Numbered from the stretch's first letter, positions 42,786 through 52,205 are shown. The stretch is 64,000 nt of DNA from Pseudonocardia thermophila (GCF_900142365.1 NZ_FRAP01000023.1:53814-117813); one strand, 5' to 3'. The notes: generated from the sequence alone by a model not told the origin. Numbers and translations are program-made.

Positions 42786-43124
42786 TCAGATGGCGTCGGT
42801 CCCGCGCTCCCCGGTGCGGACCCGGATCACGCTCTCGACGGGGGTGACCCAGACCTTCCCATCACCGATCTTGCCGGTGCGGGCGGCCTCGACCACCGCG
42901 TCGACGACCTTGTCCACCTGGGTGTCGTCGGTGACGACCTCCACGCGGACCTTCGGGACGAAGTCGACGGAGTACTCGGCGCCGCGGTAGACCTCGGTGT
43001 GGCCCTTCTGGCGGCCGTACCCCTGGACCTCGCTGACGGTCATGCCCAGGACGCCGATCTGCTCGAGCGCGCCCTTCACGTCCTCCAGGACGAACGGCTT
43101 GACGATCGCCGTGACCAGCTTCAT
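42786..43124 (-). CDS. glnB: PII nitrogen regulatory protein (amt-linked)
   Basis: 112 residues: MKLVTAIVKPFVLEDVKGAL, T-loop GYGRQKGHTEVYRGAEY with Tyr51, and GKIGDGKVWVTPVE. It lies 3 bp after amt, the classic amt-glnB (glnK) pairing in which PII plugs the ammonium channel when nitrogen is plentiful. The order amt-glnB-glnD equals Rv2920c-Rv2918c. Confidence 0.96.
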   Translation of the reverse strand: MKLVTAIVKPFVLEDVKGALEQIGVLGMTVSEVQGYGRQKGHTEVYRGAEYSVDFVPKVRVEVVTDDTQVDKVVDAVVEAARTGKIGDGKVWVTPVESVIRVRTGERGTDAI

Positions 43125-43127
43125 CTG

Positions 43128-44576
43128 TCAGCTCTCCTTGCCCGCGGTGACGGTGTCCTGCGACCCCCTGGCCGCAGACAGGGACGATGCGTTCAGCCCA
43201 CCGCCGCCGCGGAGGCTCGAGAAGTCGTAACCGGTCTCGGCGTGCTCGCCCTCGTCGATGCCCGCGATCTCGGACTCCTCCGTCGCGCGCAGACCGGTGA
43301 TCGCCTTCACGATGTAGGCGATGATCAGGCTGACCACGAAGGAGAACACGGTCACGGCCAGGGCACCGACGATCTGGCGCCACAGCTGGTCGGCGCCGCC
43401 GCCGTAGAACAGGCCGTCCACACCGGCCGGGGCCGCCGAGGTGGCCAGGAAGCCGATGAGGATCGTGCCCACCAGACCACCGACGAGGTGGACGCCCACG
43501 ACGTCGAGCGAGTCGTCGTAACCGAGGCGGTACTTCAGGCCCACGGCCAGTGCGCAGAGCACACCCGCGACGACGCCGATGATGATCGCGCCGATCGGGT
43601 CGACCGCCGAGCAGGACGGGGTGATCGCGACCAGGCCGGCGACGATGCCCGACGCCGCACCGAGGCTGGTGGGCTTGCCGTCGCGGATGCGCTCGGTGAT
43701 CAGCCAACCGAGCATCGCGGCAGCGGTGGCCACGACGGTGTTGACGAACGTGATGCCGGCGACGCCGTTGGCACCCGCGGCCGAACCGGCGTTGAAGCCG
43801 AACCAGCCGAGCCACAGGATGCCGGCGCCGAGCATGACCATCGGCAGGTTGTGCGGACGCATCGGCTCCTTCGGCCACCCACGGCGCTTGCCGAGCACGA
43901 TGGCCAGCGCCAGCGCGGCCGCACCGGCGTTGATGTGCACCGCCGTACCCCCGGCGAAGTCGACGGCCGCCAGGGTGTTGGCGATCCAGCCACCCTTGCT
44001 GTCCTCACCGGCCGTGGTCCCGTCGAACGCGAAGACCCAGTGCGCCACCGGGAAGTACACGATCGTCGCCCACAGGCCGGCGAACAGCAGCCACGGGCCG
44101 AAGCGCAGCCGGTCGGCCGCGGCACCCGAGATCAGGGCGACCGTGATGATCGCGAACATTCCCTGGAACGCGACGAACACCGTGGCCGGGATCGTGCCGA
44201 CCAGCGGGATGTCGGCGGGCGCGCCGTCCTCACCGACGTAGGTGCCGCCGAACGTCCCCTGCAGGCCGAGGAACTGGCCCGGGTTGCCCAGCAGGCCGGC
44301 GCCCACGTCGTTGCCGAACGCGATCGAGTAGCCGTACAGCACCCACAGGACGCCGATGAGCCCCATCGCCGACAGGCTCATCATCATCATGTTCAGGACG
44401 CTCTTGCTACGGACCATGCCGCCGTAGAAGAGCGCCAGACCCGGGGTCATAAACAGCACCAATGCGGCGCTGGTCAACATCCAAGCGGTATCGCCGGTGT
44501 CCACGGAACTCCCTCCCGTCTCCGCCGCAGAACCGTCGAAGGGGTGCGGCATCGCGGGGAAGCTTCCGATTGCCAT
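43128..44576 (-). CDS. amt: Ammonium transporter
   Basis: 482 residues and 11 helices. The signatures are WMLTSAALVLFMTPGLALFYGGMV, the pore region FAGGTAVHINAGAAALA, and GFNAGSAAGANG, then a C-terminal cytoplasmic tail with GLRATEESEIAGIDEGEHAE. It conducts ammonium across the membrane. ATG 44576 gives an N-terminal stretch of about 28 residues before helix 1. A candidate GlnR site lies upstream. Confidence 0.96.
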   Translation of the reverse strand: MAIGSFPAMPHPFDGSAAETGGSSVDTGDTAWMLTSAALVLFMTPGLALFYGGMVRSKSVLNMMMMSLSAMGLIGVLWVLYGYSIAFGNDVGAGLLGNPGQFLGLQGTFGGTYVGEDGAPADIPLVGTIPATVFVAFQGMFAIITVALISGAAADRLRFGPWLLFAGLWATIVYFPVAHWVFAFDGTTAGEDSKGGWIANTLAAVDFAGGTAVHINAGAAALALAIVLGKRRGWPKEPMRPHNLPMVMLGAGILWLGWFGFNAGSAAGANGVAGITFVNTVVATAAAMLGWLITERIRDGKPTSLGAASGIVAGLVAITPSCSAVDPIGAIIIGVVAGVLCALAVGLKYRLGYDDSLDVVGVHLVGGLVGTILIGFLATSAAPAGVDGLFYGGGADQLWRQIVGALAVTVFSFVVSLIIAYIVKAITGLRATEESEIAGIDEGEHAETGYDFSSLRGGGGLNASSLSAARGSQDTVTAGKES

Positions 44577-44630
44577 GTTTCGGCCACGGTGTGCCGATGT
44601 TGCGCCATCGTGAACGAAACCGCCGCATGA

Positions 44631-44646
44631 GTTACATCGGGATTAC
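44631..44646 (-). promoter_or_regulatory. Candidate GlnR box upstream of amt
   Basis: On the amt strand the sequence is GTAAT-N6-GTAAC, close to the actinobacterial GlnR pattern GTnAC-N6-GnAAC, about 55 bp before the amt start. The surrounding 120 bp are less GC-rich than their neighbours. GlnR control of amt-glnB is well known in actinobacteria; this particular site is inferred. Confidence 0.45.
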
Positions 44647-44695
44647 GCAATCCTCCTGTGCGATCGCCGTGACACCGTCGTGATCGACGCGGTGA

Positions 44696-46174
44696 TCAGG
44701 ACAACAGGGCCTCGACGAACGCGGCCGGCTCGAAAGGCGCCAGGTCATCGGGGCCTTCACCCAGGCCGACCAGCTTCACCGGCACCCCCAGCTCCCGCTG
44801 GACCCGGAACACGATGCCGCCCTTGGCCGTGCCGTCGAGCTTCGTCAACACAACCCCGGTGACGTCGACCACGTCGCCGAAGACCCGCGCCTGGGTGAGG
44901 CCGTTCTGCCCGGTGGTCGCATCGAGGACGAGCAGGACCTCATCGACCTGGGACTGGCGGGACACCACGCGCTTCACCTTGCCCAGCTCGTCCATCAGGC
45001 CGGTCTTGGTGTGCAGCCGGCCCGCCGTGTCGAGCAGGACCGCGTCAGCACCCTCCTCGGTGCCCCGCTTGACCGCGTCGAACGCCACGGACGCCGGATC
45101 GGCGCCCTCAGGACCGCGGATCACCGTCGCCCCGGCCCGCTCGCCCCACGTGGCGAGCTGCTCGGCCGCCGCGGCCCGGAAGGTGTCGGCGGCGCCCAGC
45201 ACGACCTTGTGCCCGTTCGACACGAGCACGCGCGCGAGCTTGCCGGTGGTGGTCGTCTTGCCGGTGCCGTTCACGCCGACGACCAGCAGCACGGCCGGGC
45301 GGCCGTCGTGCGGCAGGGCGCGCACGGAGCGGTCGAGCTCGGGGCGCAGCGCCTCGATCAGTACCTCGCGCAGCAGCTGCTTGGCCTGGTCGGCGGTGCG
45401 CACAGCGCGGGCGGCCAGCTCGGTGCGCAAGGTGTCGATGAGCTCGGCGGTCATCTCCGGGCCGAGGTCGGCGGCCAGCAGCGTGGCCTCGACGTCCTCC
45501 CACGACTCGTCGTCCAGCTCGCCCGCTCCGAGCAGGCCGAGCAGGCTCTGGCCCAGGCCGGAGCGGGAGCGGGCCAGGCGCCCGCGCAGCCGTTCGAGGC
45601 GGCCCTCGGTGGGGGCGATCTCCTCGGTCGGGGCCGGGGGCGCGGCGGCCGCCGGGGCGGGTTGCGGTTCGAGTTCCGGCGCCTTCTCGGGGGCCTTCTC
45701 CTCCGGGGCCCTCTCCTCCGGGGCCCTCTCCTCGAGCGCCTGCTCCTCAGGGGTCTGGTCAGCCGGGGTGGGTTCCGCCGGGGTGGGTTCCGCCGGGGCC
45801 TCGGGTGCTGCGGCCTCGGGTGCCGGAGCTGGCTCGGCGGGCTTCGTCTCCGGTGCCTTCTCGACCGGTGCCTTCTCGACCGGTGCCTTCTCGACCGGCG
45901 GCGCCGCCTCGGGCTTCGGCGGGCGCGGGCGCGGCGGCACCGGCTTCTGCGCGGGCGGGGTGGCGGTGCCCGCGGAGAAGTCGATGCCGCCGCCCGCCTT
46001 GTACTCGTTGGCCTTCCGCGGCGGGGCGAGCGCAGTGTCCCCACCGCGCTCCAGCTGCTCGGCGTCGCGGAGGCTGATGCGCCGCCGCCGGTACAGCACC
46101 AGCCCGGCCACGAGCGCGACGAGCACCACCACGGCGACGACGGCGATGACGGTCCACAGGGTTGCCGGAGTCAC
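44696..46174 (-). CDS. ftsY: SRP receptor FtsY with membrane anchor and repeat linker
   Basis: 492 residues. An N-terminal helix (LWTVIAVVAVVVLVALVAGLV) is followed by an acidic/proline linker of about 130 residues with short repeats (PVEKAPVEKAPVEKAP and AEPTPAEPTP), then the NG GTPase: GVNGTGKTTTTGKLA, DTFRAAAAEQL, LLDTAGRLHTKTGLMDEL, TKLDGTAKGG and PVKLVGLGEG. It docks SRP-ribosome complexes at the membrane. It is the last gene of the Mtb-like block. Confidence 0.96.
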   Translation of the reverse strand: MTPATLWTVIAVVAVVVLVALVAGLVLYRRRRISLRDAEQLERGGDTALAPPRKANEYKAGGGIDFSAGTATPPAQKPVPPRPRPPKPEAAPPVEKAPVEKAPVEKAPETKPAEPAPAPEAAAPEAPAEPTPAEPTPADQTPEEQALEERAPEERAPEEKAPEKAPELEPQPAPAAAAPPAPTEEIAPTEGRLERLRGRLARSRSGLGQSLLGLLGAGELDDESWEDVEATLLAADLGPEMTAELIDTLRTELAARAVRTADQAKQLLREVLIEALRPELDRSVRALPHDGRPAVLLVVGVNGTGKTTTTGKLARVLVSNGHKVVLGAADTFRAAAAEQLATWGERAGATVIRGPEGADPASVAFDAVKRGTEEGADAVLLDTAGRLHTKTGLMDELGKVKRVVSRQSQVDEVLLVLDATTGQNGLTQARVFGDVVDVTGVVLTKLDGTAKGGIVFRVQRELGVPVKLVGLGEGPDDLAPFEPAAFVEALLS

Positions 46175-46248
46175 GACACCACCCTGTCATGGCGGCCGCC
46201 GGGCGGGGCGGCGCAGGGGTACCAATCCCGCGGGCGAGGATCGCGGGT

Positions 46249-47166
46249 GTGACCGCTGCGACGCAGGATCGGACGGCCGACGATCGCCTGGGCCGCGAGA
46301 AGTCCCTGCCGGAGGCCACCGTCGGCGCCACCGTCGCCGAGTTCCTGGCCACCCGTCCCGCCACTCGGCGTTCGGCACCCCGCTGCTGGAGCTGACCGGA
46401 CCCGCCCTGGACGCGAACACCACCCGGCTCGCCGAGTGGTGCCGCGCCCGCGGGCTCGCGCTCGCCCCGCACGGCAGGACGACGAGGTCGCCCGCGGTCT
46501 GGCACCAGCAGCTGGCCGCCGGGGCGGGGGGCATCACCGTGGCCACCTGGTCGCAGGTTCGGGTGGCCGCAGGCGTCGAACGGGTACTGATCGCGAACGC
46601 CGTCGTCGACCCGGTCGGGCTGGCGTGGCTGCGCACCGCCCTCGACGCCGATCCCGAGCCGAGCGTGCTCGTCTGGGCCGACTCCCCCGCCACCGTCGTC
46701 GCCACCGCTGCCGGGCTGGGCCCCGGCCGCCCGTGGGAAGTGCTGGTGGAGCTGGGTGCCGTCGGCGGCCGCACCGCGACCGCGCCACCGCGCTGTCCGT
46801 CGCCGCGGCGATCGACGCGAGCCCCGTGCTGCAGCGGGCCGGGTCGTCCCCTGCCCGGAACCAGGGCTCGCGCTGCTCGACGGCGGCCGCCACGACCTGA
46901 GCTTCGACTTCGGCCTGCCCGAGCCGCAGCTCACCGCGCCCGGGCTCGGGGCCCCGACCCGACCGGTCAGCGGAGAGATCACCGAGCTCGCCGACCAGCA
47001 CGCGTTCCTGCGGCTCGACCCGGCCGATCCGCTGGCCGTCGGCGACGTCGTGCGGCTCGGGGTCTCGCACCCCTGCACGGTGCTGGACAAGTGGCAGTGG
47101 ATCCCGATCACCCACGGCGTGGGCGACGACCCCGGTCGTGATCGAGCTGTGCGGACGTGGTTCTGC
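46249..47166 (+). pseudogene. Amino acid deaminase / D-serine-dehydratase-like remnant
   Basis: Pieces of a PLP-dependent alanine-racemase-fold deaminase lie in different frames. GTG 46249 opens GREKSLPEATVGATVAEFLATRPA and the frame breaks near 46365. The next frame has FGTPLLELTGPALDANTTRL and ERVLIANAVVDPVGLAWLR, breaking near 46775-46860. The C-terminal part reads LADQHAFLRLDPADPLAVGD, GVSHPCTVLDKWQWIP and VRTWF. Several frameshifts make it non-functional. Confidence 0.65.
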
Positions 47167-47227
47167 TGTGCACCGGCACTGATGTGCACCGGCTCTGCTG
47201 CCACCCTGATCCGCCGCGACACCGCCG

Positions 47228-47535
47228 TCGAGGCACGAGACCGAGCGCTTCCGCGCCGACGTCCTGCTCGCCGACGTCCTGCTCGCCGACGTCCGCATCG
47301 CGGCGATCGGCGAGATCGCCGCTGCCGCCGATCGGGAGATCGACGCCGACGGACTCCGGCGTGCTCGGCCAGGACGTGGCGACCGAGGTCCTCGGCCACA
47401 CGCCTGTCGTGGCGTCCGTCGGCGACGCCGCGCTGGTCCGGCTGGGCCGCGCGGTCGCGGCCTCGTCGAACCGGGGCGCGCCGCTGACCTGGTGCAGTTC
47501 GACCCCGTGGAGGTGATCGACACGGGTTTACCGAC
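47228..47535 (+). pseudogene. N-acyl-D-amino-acid deacylase remnant (middle deleted)
   Basis: The N-terminal part resembles D-aminoacylases (RADVLLADVRIAAIGEIA, then DREIDADG) with a 15-bp in-frame tandem duplication of the VLLAD coding unit, and only about 180 bp later a C-terminal signature appears in another frame (VEPGRAADLVQFDPVEVIDT). The central catalytic region of roughly 400 residues is missing. It follows the deaminase remnant, so both probably came from one D-amino-acid catabolic operon. Confidence 0.5.
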
Positions 47536-47567
47536 ACAGGGTGATCGACACGGGTCACCGACACTGC
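47512..47567. repeat. 28-bp tandem repeat, two units
   Basis: Two 28-bp units (47512-47539, 47540-47567) beginning GGTGATCGACACGGGT and continuing CCGACAC after two variable bases. They start inside the end of the deacylase remnant. The 250 bp after them, up to pknG, show no gene. Confidence 0.75.
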
Positions 47568-47817
47568 CAGCTCCGCCGAGCAGCGCCGACAGCCGCCCTG
47601 ATGCCGCGCGTGCTCGTCGACGGGAGCCGCGATCGACGCCGGTGCGCGGACGGCGTCGCGGTCCGGGCGGGCGCTGCGCCGCCGGCGGACGGCAGCACTG
47701 CTGACGTCGGCACTCCCGGACGGGTGATCCACTCGGTCGCGCGGGGATTCGGTCGTTCGTCGCCGCGAACCGTCGATCCTGCGGGTTAGTCTCGCAGCCG
47801 CAGGACAGGGGGACGCG

Positions 47818-49944
47818 ATGATCGAGGGGCAGGCCACGCAGGCCGATCTCGGCGGCACCGCCGCCCACTCCCCCACGGCCCGCTCGGAACTGGAGGCGTC
47901 GAGCCGGCCGTCGCGGCGGGCGTCCGGGCGCAGCACCGGCAGCACGGGGCGCGGGCGGCTGGGTGCCGGGCTCGTCGACGTCCCGCCGGTGCCGATGCGC
48001 GACCCGGCCGGCGCGCTGCTCGCCGATCCGCAGGTGGCCGAGGACAAGCGGTTCTGCAGCAAGTGCGGCGGCCCGGTGGGGCGCAGCGAGGACGGACGGC
48101 CGGGCCCCGCGAGGGGGGCGTGCCCGAAGGACGGCACCCCGTTCGACTTCACTCCCAAGCTCGCCCCGGGCACGCTGGTCGCCGGCCAGTACGAGGTGCA
48201 GGGTTGTCTGGCCCACGGCGGACTGGGCTGGATCTACCTGGCGATCGACCGGAACGTCGAGGACCGGTGGTGCGTCCTGAAGGGGCTGCTCGACGCCGGC
48301 GACGCCGACGCGATGGCTGCGGCCGTTGCGGAGAAGAAGTTCCTCGCCCAGGTCAGCCACCCGAACATCGTGTCGATCTTCAACTTCGTGCAGCACCCCG
48401 ACGAGCAGGGCCACCCCGTCGGCTACATCGTCATGGAGTACGTGGGTGGCCGCTCGCTGCGGCAGCTGCTCCAGGACCGCCGGCGGCCGGACGGGAGCTA
48501 CGAACCGCTGCCGGTCGGCCAAGCCGCCGCGTACGCGCTGGAGATGCTGCCCGCGCTCGGCTACCTGCACGGGCTGGGTCTGGTGTACTGCGACTTCAAG
48601 CCGGACAACGTGATCCAGTACGACCGGCAGGTGAAGCTGATCGACCTGGGCGCGGTGATCCGGGCCGACGACCGCCGCTCGGCGGTGTTCGGCACCCTCG
48701 GCTACCAGGCGCCGGAGATCGCAACGCACGGCCCGTCGGTGCAGTCCGACATCCACACGGTGGGCCGCACGCTGGCTGTGCTGGCGCTGGGCATGAACCC
48801 GACGGAGGACGGCAGGCCCACGGAGCTGCCGGCCGATCATCCCGTGCTGGTGCGCCACGAGTCGTTCCACCGGCTGCTGCGCCGCGCCACCGATCCCGAT
48901 CCGCTGCGCCGGTTCGCGTCGGCCGACGAGATGCACGACCAGCTCGCCGGGGTGCTGCGGGAGGTGCTCGCCACCGAGGACGGGCAGCCCCGGCCGGGCG
49001 TGTCGACGGTGTTCGGGCCGCCCCGCGGCACGTTCGCCGCCGGTCTGCTCGCCGGGCCGGACGGGTTAGGGCGGCCCGATCCCGCCCGGGTCGCGGCCGC
49101 CCTGCCGATCCCGCTCGCCGACGGTGACGATCCCGCGGCGGCGATCGTCGCGTCCGCGGATCTGGACCGGGCGGCGGTGCTGCGGATCGTCGAGGCGACC
49201 GCGGAGCCGAGCACCGAGCTTCGGCTGCGGCTGGTGCGGGCCCACCTGGAGGCGGGTGACCCCGGCGCCGCCCACGAGGTGCTCGCCCGGCTGGCCGTCG
49301 AGGAGCCCGGGGACTGGCGGCAGGACTGGTGGCGGGGCATCGCCGCGCTCGTGGCGGGCGATCCCGCCGCCGCGTGCGCCCGCTTCGACGTCGTGTACTC
49401 GACGCTGCCCGGGGAGATCGCGCCGAAGCTGGCGCTGGCCGCGGCCGCCGAGTGCGCCGGGAGCGACGATCTCGCCGGCCCGTTCTACACGCGGGTCGCA
49501 CTGACCGACCCGCAGATCGCCGACGCCGCGTTCGGCCGGGCTCGCGCGGCGCTGCGGGCGGGCGACCGGGACGGGGCGATCGCCGCGCTCGACGCGATCC
49601 CGGAGACCTCCGCCCTCCACGTCGCCGCGCAGCTCGCCGCCGTCGAGGCCGCGATGCTCGTCGGCGCCGGGGAGCCGGAGCTGCGGGCCTGCGCGGCCCG
49701 GGTGGAGCGGCTGCCCCTCGACCCGGCCACCGCCAACCGGGTCCGCACCACCCTGCTCGACGCCGCGATCGCGCTGCGCCCCGCCGGCGGGCCGCGGTTC
49801 CTCGGGTGCGAGTGGCGCGAACCCGACCTGCGCGCGGGCTTGGAGCGGTGCCTGCGCACGTGGGCGCGGCTCACCACCGACCGCGCCGAACGGATCGCGC
49901 TGGTCGACCGGGCCAACGCCGTGCGGCCGAGGACGTTGACGTGA
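47818..49944 (+). CDS. pknG: Serine/threonine protein kinase, PknG type
   Basis: 708 residues. A disordered N-terminus, then a rubredoxin-like segment with CSKCGG (Cys80, Cys83) and CPKDG (Cys102), in which residue 105 is Asp instead of the expected fourth Cys. The kinase domain reads GQYEVQGCLAHGGLGWIYLA, lysine in CVLKGLL, MEYVGGRSL, catalytic YCDFKPDN and DLG, then GTLGYQAPEI. The C-terminal 300 residues are TPR-like. PknG phosphorylates GarA/OdhI to set glutamate and TCA flux. It overlaps the PP2C gene (GTGA). Confidence 0.94.
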   Translation: MIEGQATQADLGGTAAHSPTARSELEASSRPSRRASGRSTGSTGRGRLGAGLVDVPPVPMRDPAGALLADPQVAEDKRFCSKCGGPVGRSEDGRPGPARGACPKDGTPFDFTPKLAPGTLVAGQYEVQGCLAHGGLGWIYLAIDRNVEDRWCVLKGLLDAGDADAMAAAVAEKKFLAQVSHPNIVSIFNFVQHPDEQGHPVGYIVMEYVGGRSLRQLLQDRRRPDGSYEPLPVGQAAAYALEMLPALGYLHGLGLVYCDFKPDNVIQYDRQVKLIDLGAVIRADDRRSAVFGTLGYQAPEIATHGPSVQSDIHTVGRTLAVLALGMNPTEDGRPTELPADHPVLVRHESFHRLLRRATDPDPLRRFASADEMHDQLAGVLREVLATEDGQPRPGVSTVFGPPRGTFAAGLLAGPDGLGRPDPARVAAALPIPLADGDDPAAAIVASADLDRAAVLRIVEATAEPSTELRLRLVRAHLEAGDPGAAHEVLARLAVEEPGDWRQDWWRGIAALVAGDPAAACARFDVVYSTLPGEIAPKLALAAAAECAGSDDLAGPFYTRVALTDPQIADAAFGRARAALRAGDRDGAIAALDAIPETSALHVAAQLAAVEAAMLVGAGEPELRACAARVERLPLDPATANRVRTTLLDAAIALRPAGGPRFLGCEWREPDLRAGLERCLRTWARLTTDRAERIALVDRANAVRPRTLT

Positions 49945-50954
49945 GCGCGCGCAGCTGTCCGCTCTGCGGTGAACGAGCGCGACCGGACGACCGGTTCTGC
50001 GCGGGCTGCGGCGGCGGGCTCCTCGTGCGGCGCGGAGCCACGTCCGACCTCGTCACGGTCAGCGGGGTGTGCCGCAGCTGCGGGCACGAGGTCGGGGAAC
50101 CGGACCCGGCTGATCCCGGCGACCAGTCCTGCCCCGACTGCGGGGCGCTGCGCGACGACGGCACCGACCACGTCGAGATCGATCTGGGCACGATCGCCGG
50201 GGTCAGCGACCGGGGCCTGCTGCACGCGCGCAACGAGGACGCGATGGCGCTCGGGGTCCGCGAGGCCACGGCCGAGGCGCCGGGTGTGCTGGCCGCCGTC
50301 GTGTGCGACGGGGTGTCGAGCGTCGACCGGCCGCAGCTGGCGGCGCGGGCCGCGGCCACGGCGGCGCTCGACGTGCTACTGGGCGCGCGGGATCCGGAGA
50401 CCCCGGCGAACGTGCACATCCAGGACGCCGTATCGGCGGCGGCGAAGGCGATCGCGCTGTTGCCCTACGACTCCGCCCGCGGGGCGCCGTCGTGCACGCT
50501 GGTGGCGGGGTTCGTCGAGCTCGGGGACCGGCCGGAGATCACGGTGGCGTGGGTGGGAGACAGCCGCGCGTACTGGCTGACCGCGCCCGGCGGCGGGCGG
50601 GCCAGCGCTGCCCTCACGACCGACCACTCGTGGGCGGTGGAGATCGTGGCGCTCGGCGAGCTCGACGCGGAGACGGCCGCGGCCGATCCGCGGGCGCACG
50701 CCATCACCCGCTGGATGGGGGCGGACGCGAGCGACGCCCCGAGCGTCACCCGGTTCGCGCCGGACGGGCCCGGGGTGCTGCTGCTGTGCAGCGACGGGCT
50801 GTGGAACTACCTGCCGGCGGCCGCCGACCTCGCCAGCGCCGCGTACGCGGCCGGGGCCTCCCCGATCGAGATGGCCACCGAGCTGGCGCAGTACGCGCTC
50901 GACTGCGGCGGCCGGGACAACGTCACTGTGGTCGTGATGCCCGTCGACGCGTGA
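49941..50954 (+). CDS. PP2C-family phosphatase with N-terminal zinc ribbons
   Basis: 337 residues from GTG 49941, overlapping pknG. Two C-x2-C pairs form a first ribbon (CPLCG, CAGCG), two more a second (CRSCG, CPDCG). The PP2C domain follows: SDRGLLHARNEDAMAL, AAVVCDGVSSVDRPQLA, VAWVGDSRAYWL, LLLCSDGLWNYL and GGRDNVTVVVM, with the metal aspartates present. It should reverse phosphorylation by PknG or act on the same substrates. Confidence 0.9.
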   Translation: MSARSCPLCGERARPDDRFCAGCGGGLLVRRGATSDLVTVSGVCRSCGHEVGEPDPADPGDQSCPDCGALRDDGTDHVEIDLGTIAGVSDRGLLHARNEDAMALGVREATAEAPGVLAAVVCDGVSSVDRPQLAARAAATAALDVLLGARDPETPANVHIQDAVSAAAKAIALLPYDSARGAPSCTLVAGFVELGDRPEITVAWVGDSRAYWLTAPGGGRASAALTTDHSWAVEIVALGELDAETAAADPRAHAITRWMGADASDAPSVTRFAPDGPGVLLLCSDGLWNYLPAAADLASAAYAAGASPIEMATELAQYALDCGGRDNVTVVVMPVDA

Positions 50955-50996
50955 GAGCCGAGTTCGACCTTCCAGCGTTCGACCTTCCAGCCGGGC

Positions 50997-51172
50997 GAGT
51001 TTCCCCTCGGGGTAGCGCGAGTTGTCCCGAAGAAGCCGGCGAGTTGCCCGCCGGGGTGCGGCGAGTTGCCCCGGACGGATCGACGAGTTGGCCCGCGGAG
51101 CGCGACGAGTCGCCCGGAACGGGAGACTGAGTCGTCCCGAGCGGCACGCCGAGGCTCCCTGACCGGGACGCG
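50997..51172. repeat. 22-bp-period repeat array, left (GAGTTGCCC orientation)
   Basis: Seven units start GAGTT or GAGTC at exactly 22-bp steps: 50997, 51019, 51041, 51063, 51085, 51107 and 51129, with a decayed eighth at 51151. The consensus is GAGTTGCCC followed by 13 variable bases. A 22-bp period cannot be coding. A separate 15-bp doublet (GTTCGACCTTCCAGC) precedes it from about 50963. It fills the gap between the PP2C stop and the DUF559 stop. Confidence 0.92.
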
Positions 51173-51185
51173 CCGGCGTACCGCT

Positions 51186-52085
51186 CTACCGCCAGGTGTA
51201 GCCGCGCTGCGCGAACGCTGCCCGCAGCTCGCGCTCGAACCTCTCCGGGCTGGCGAGGTCGGCCGCCGACGCCCGGACGACGATCCATCCGCGCCTGCGC
51301 AGGTCCTCCTCGCGCGCCTGGTCCTCGGCCGCCCGACCGGCGTGTGCCGCATATCCGTCGTACTCCGCTGCGATCCGCACCGACGGCCAGGCCAGGTCAA
51401 GAATGCAGATCACCGTCCCGTCGAGCGCGGTGAGCTCCCAGTTCACCTCCGGGAGCGGGAACCCCGCGTCCACGAGCTTCCAGCGGAACCGGCTCTCCGC
51501 CGGTGACAGCGATCGGGACGACGCGAGGTCGAGGAGATTGCCTCCCCGCACGGTTCCTCGCGGATCCAGCCGGCGACGGATCTTGCCGGCGATCTGCTTG
51601 CGCAGGACATCCGCGTCGGGGCCGGCCAGGCGCAGCGCCTCGTCGGCGACGGTGAGCGCGTCCTCCGGCCGGGCCGTGCACAGCAGATCGGCCACCGTGC
51701 GGTCGAGCGAGAGGACGCGTAGGCCCTCCACGTCGACGACGTCGCGCGTGAACATCCCGCAGTGGTGGACGACCAGCCCCGGACGAGGCTTGAAGGTGCG
51801 CCCCGGCCGGACGGTGATGTGGGTGTTCGCCGCGGTCAGCGCCCGGCAGCCGTGCAACGTCGTCGCGGTCGGACCGGACAACGCGGCATCGGTGCCGGCG
51901 AGCAGCAGTGCTGCGGCGCCGCGGGTCAGCGGATCCAGCCAGCGGTCCGCGGCGACCACAACGAACCTCCACAGAGGACGTAGCTCGCCGGTGGCGAGCG
52001 CCGACTTCACCCGGTGTGTGCCGAACTCCGCGGCGAGGTCGGCCCGCAGGTGTGCGCCGTGCAGCCCGGCGGCGGTGATCTGCAT
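51186..52085 (-). CDS. DUF559 / AbiEi-like C-terminal nuclease-fold protein
   Basis: 299 residues. The N-terminal half (RADLAAEFGTHRVKSALATG, then WRFVVVAADR, ALSGPTATTLHGCRAL) resembles the AbiEi antitoxin-like winged-helix family. The C-terminal DUF559 domain (VICILDLAWPSVRIAAEYDG, EEDLRRRGWIVVRASAADL) has a Vsr-like endonuclease fold with D...E-Y-D residues. Such proteins are common in actinobacteria, often in many copies, with no proven role. ATG 52085 is the first start in the conserved region. It is flanked by both repeat arrays. Confidence 0.85.
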   Translation of the reverse strand: MQITAAGLHGAHLRADLAAEFGTHRVKSALATGELRPLWRFVVVAADRWLDPLTRGAAALLLAGTDAALSGPTATTLHGCRALTAANTHITVRPGRTFKPRPGLVVHHCGMFTRDVVDVEGLRVLSLDRTVADLLCTARPEDALTVADEALRLAGPDADVLRKQIAGKIRRRLDPRGTVRGGNLLDLASSRSLSPAESRFRWKLVDAGFPLPEVNWELTALDGTVICILDLAWPSVRIAAEYDGYAAHAGRAAEDQAREEDLRRRGWIVVRASAADLASPERFERELRAAFAQRGYTWR

Positions 52086-52205
52086 AGGCCCACCGTGAGT
52101 CGCGCCGTTCGAGAACGGGGACGATCTCGACGATCTGTGGACGCCCTGGGGCACATGGGGACAGGTCGACGTCCCGAACCGGCGGCTACTTGACAACCTC
52201 GGGGA

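Noticed and set aside
50997..51172. CRISPR array reading of the 22-bp repeats
   Set aside because: The conserved core is only 9-10 bp with 12-13-bp variable parts, far shorter than CRISPR repeats and spacers, and no cas gene is present.
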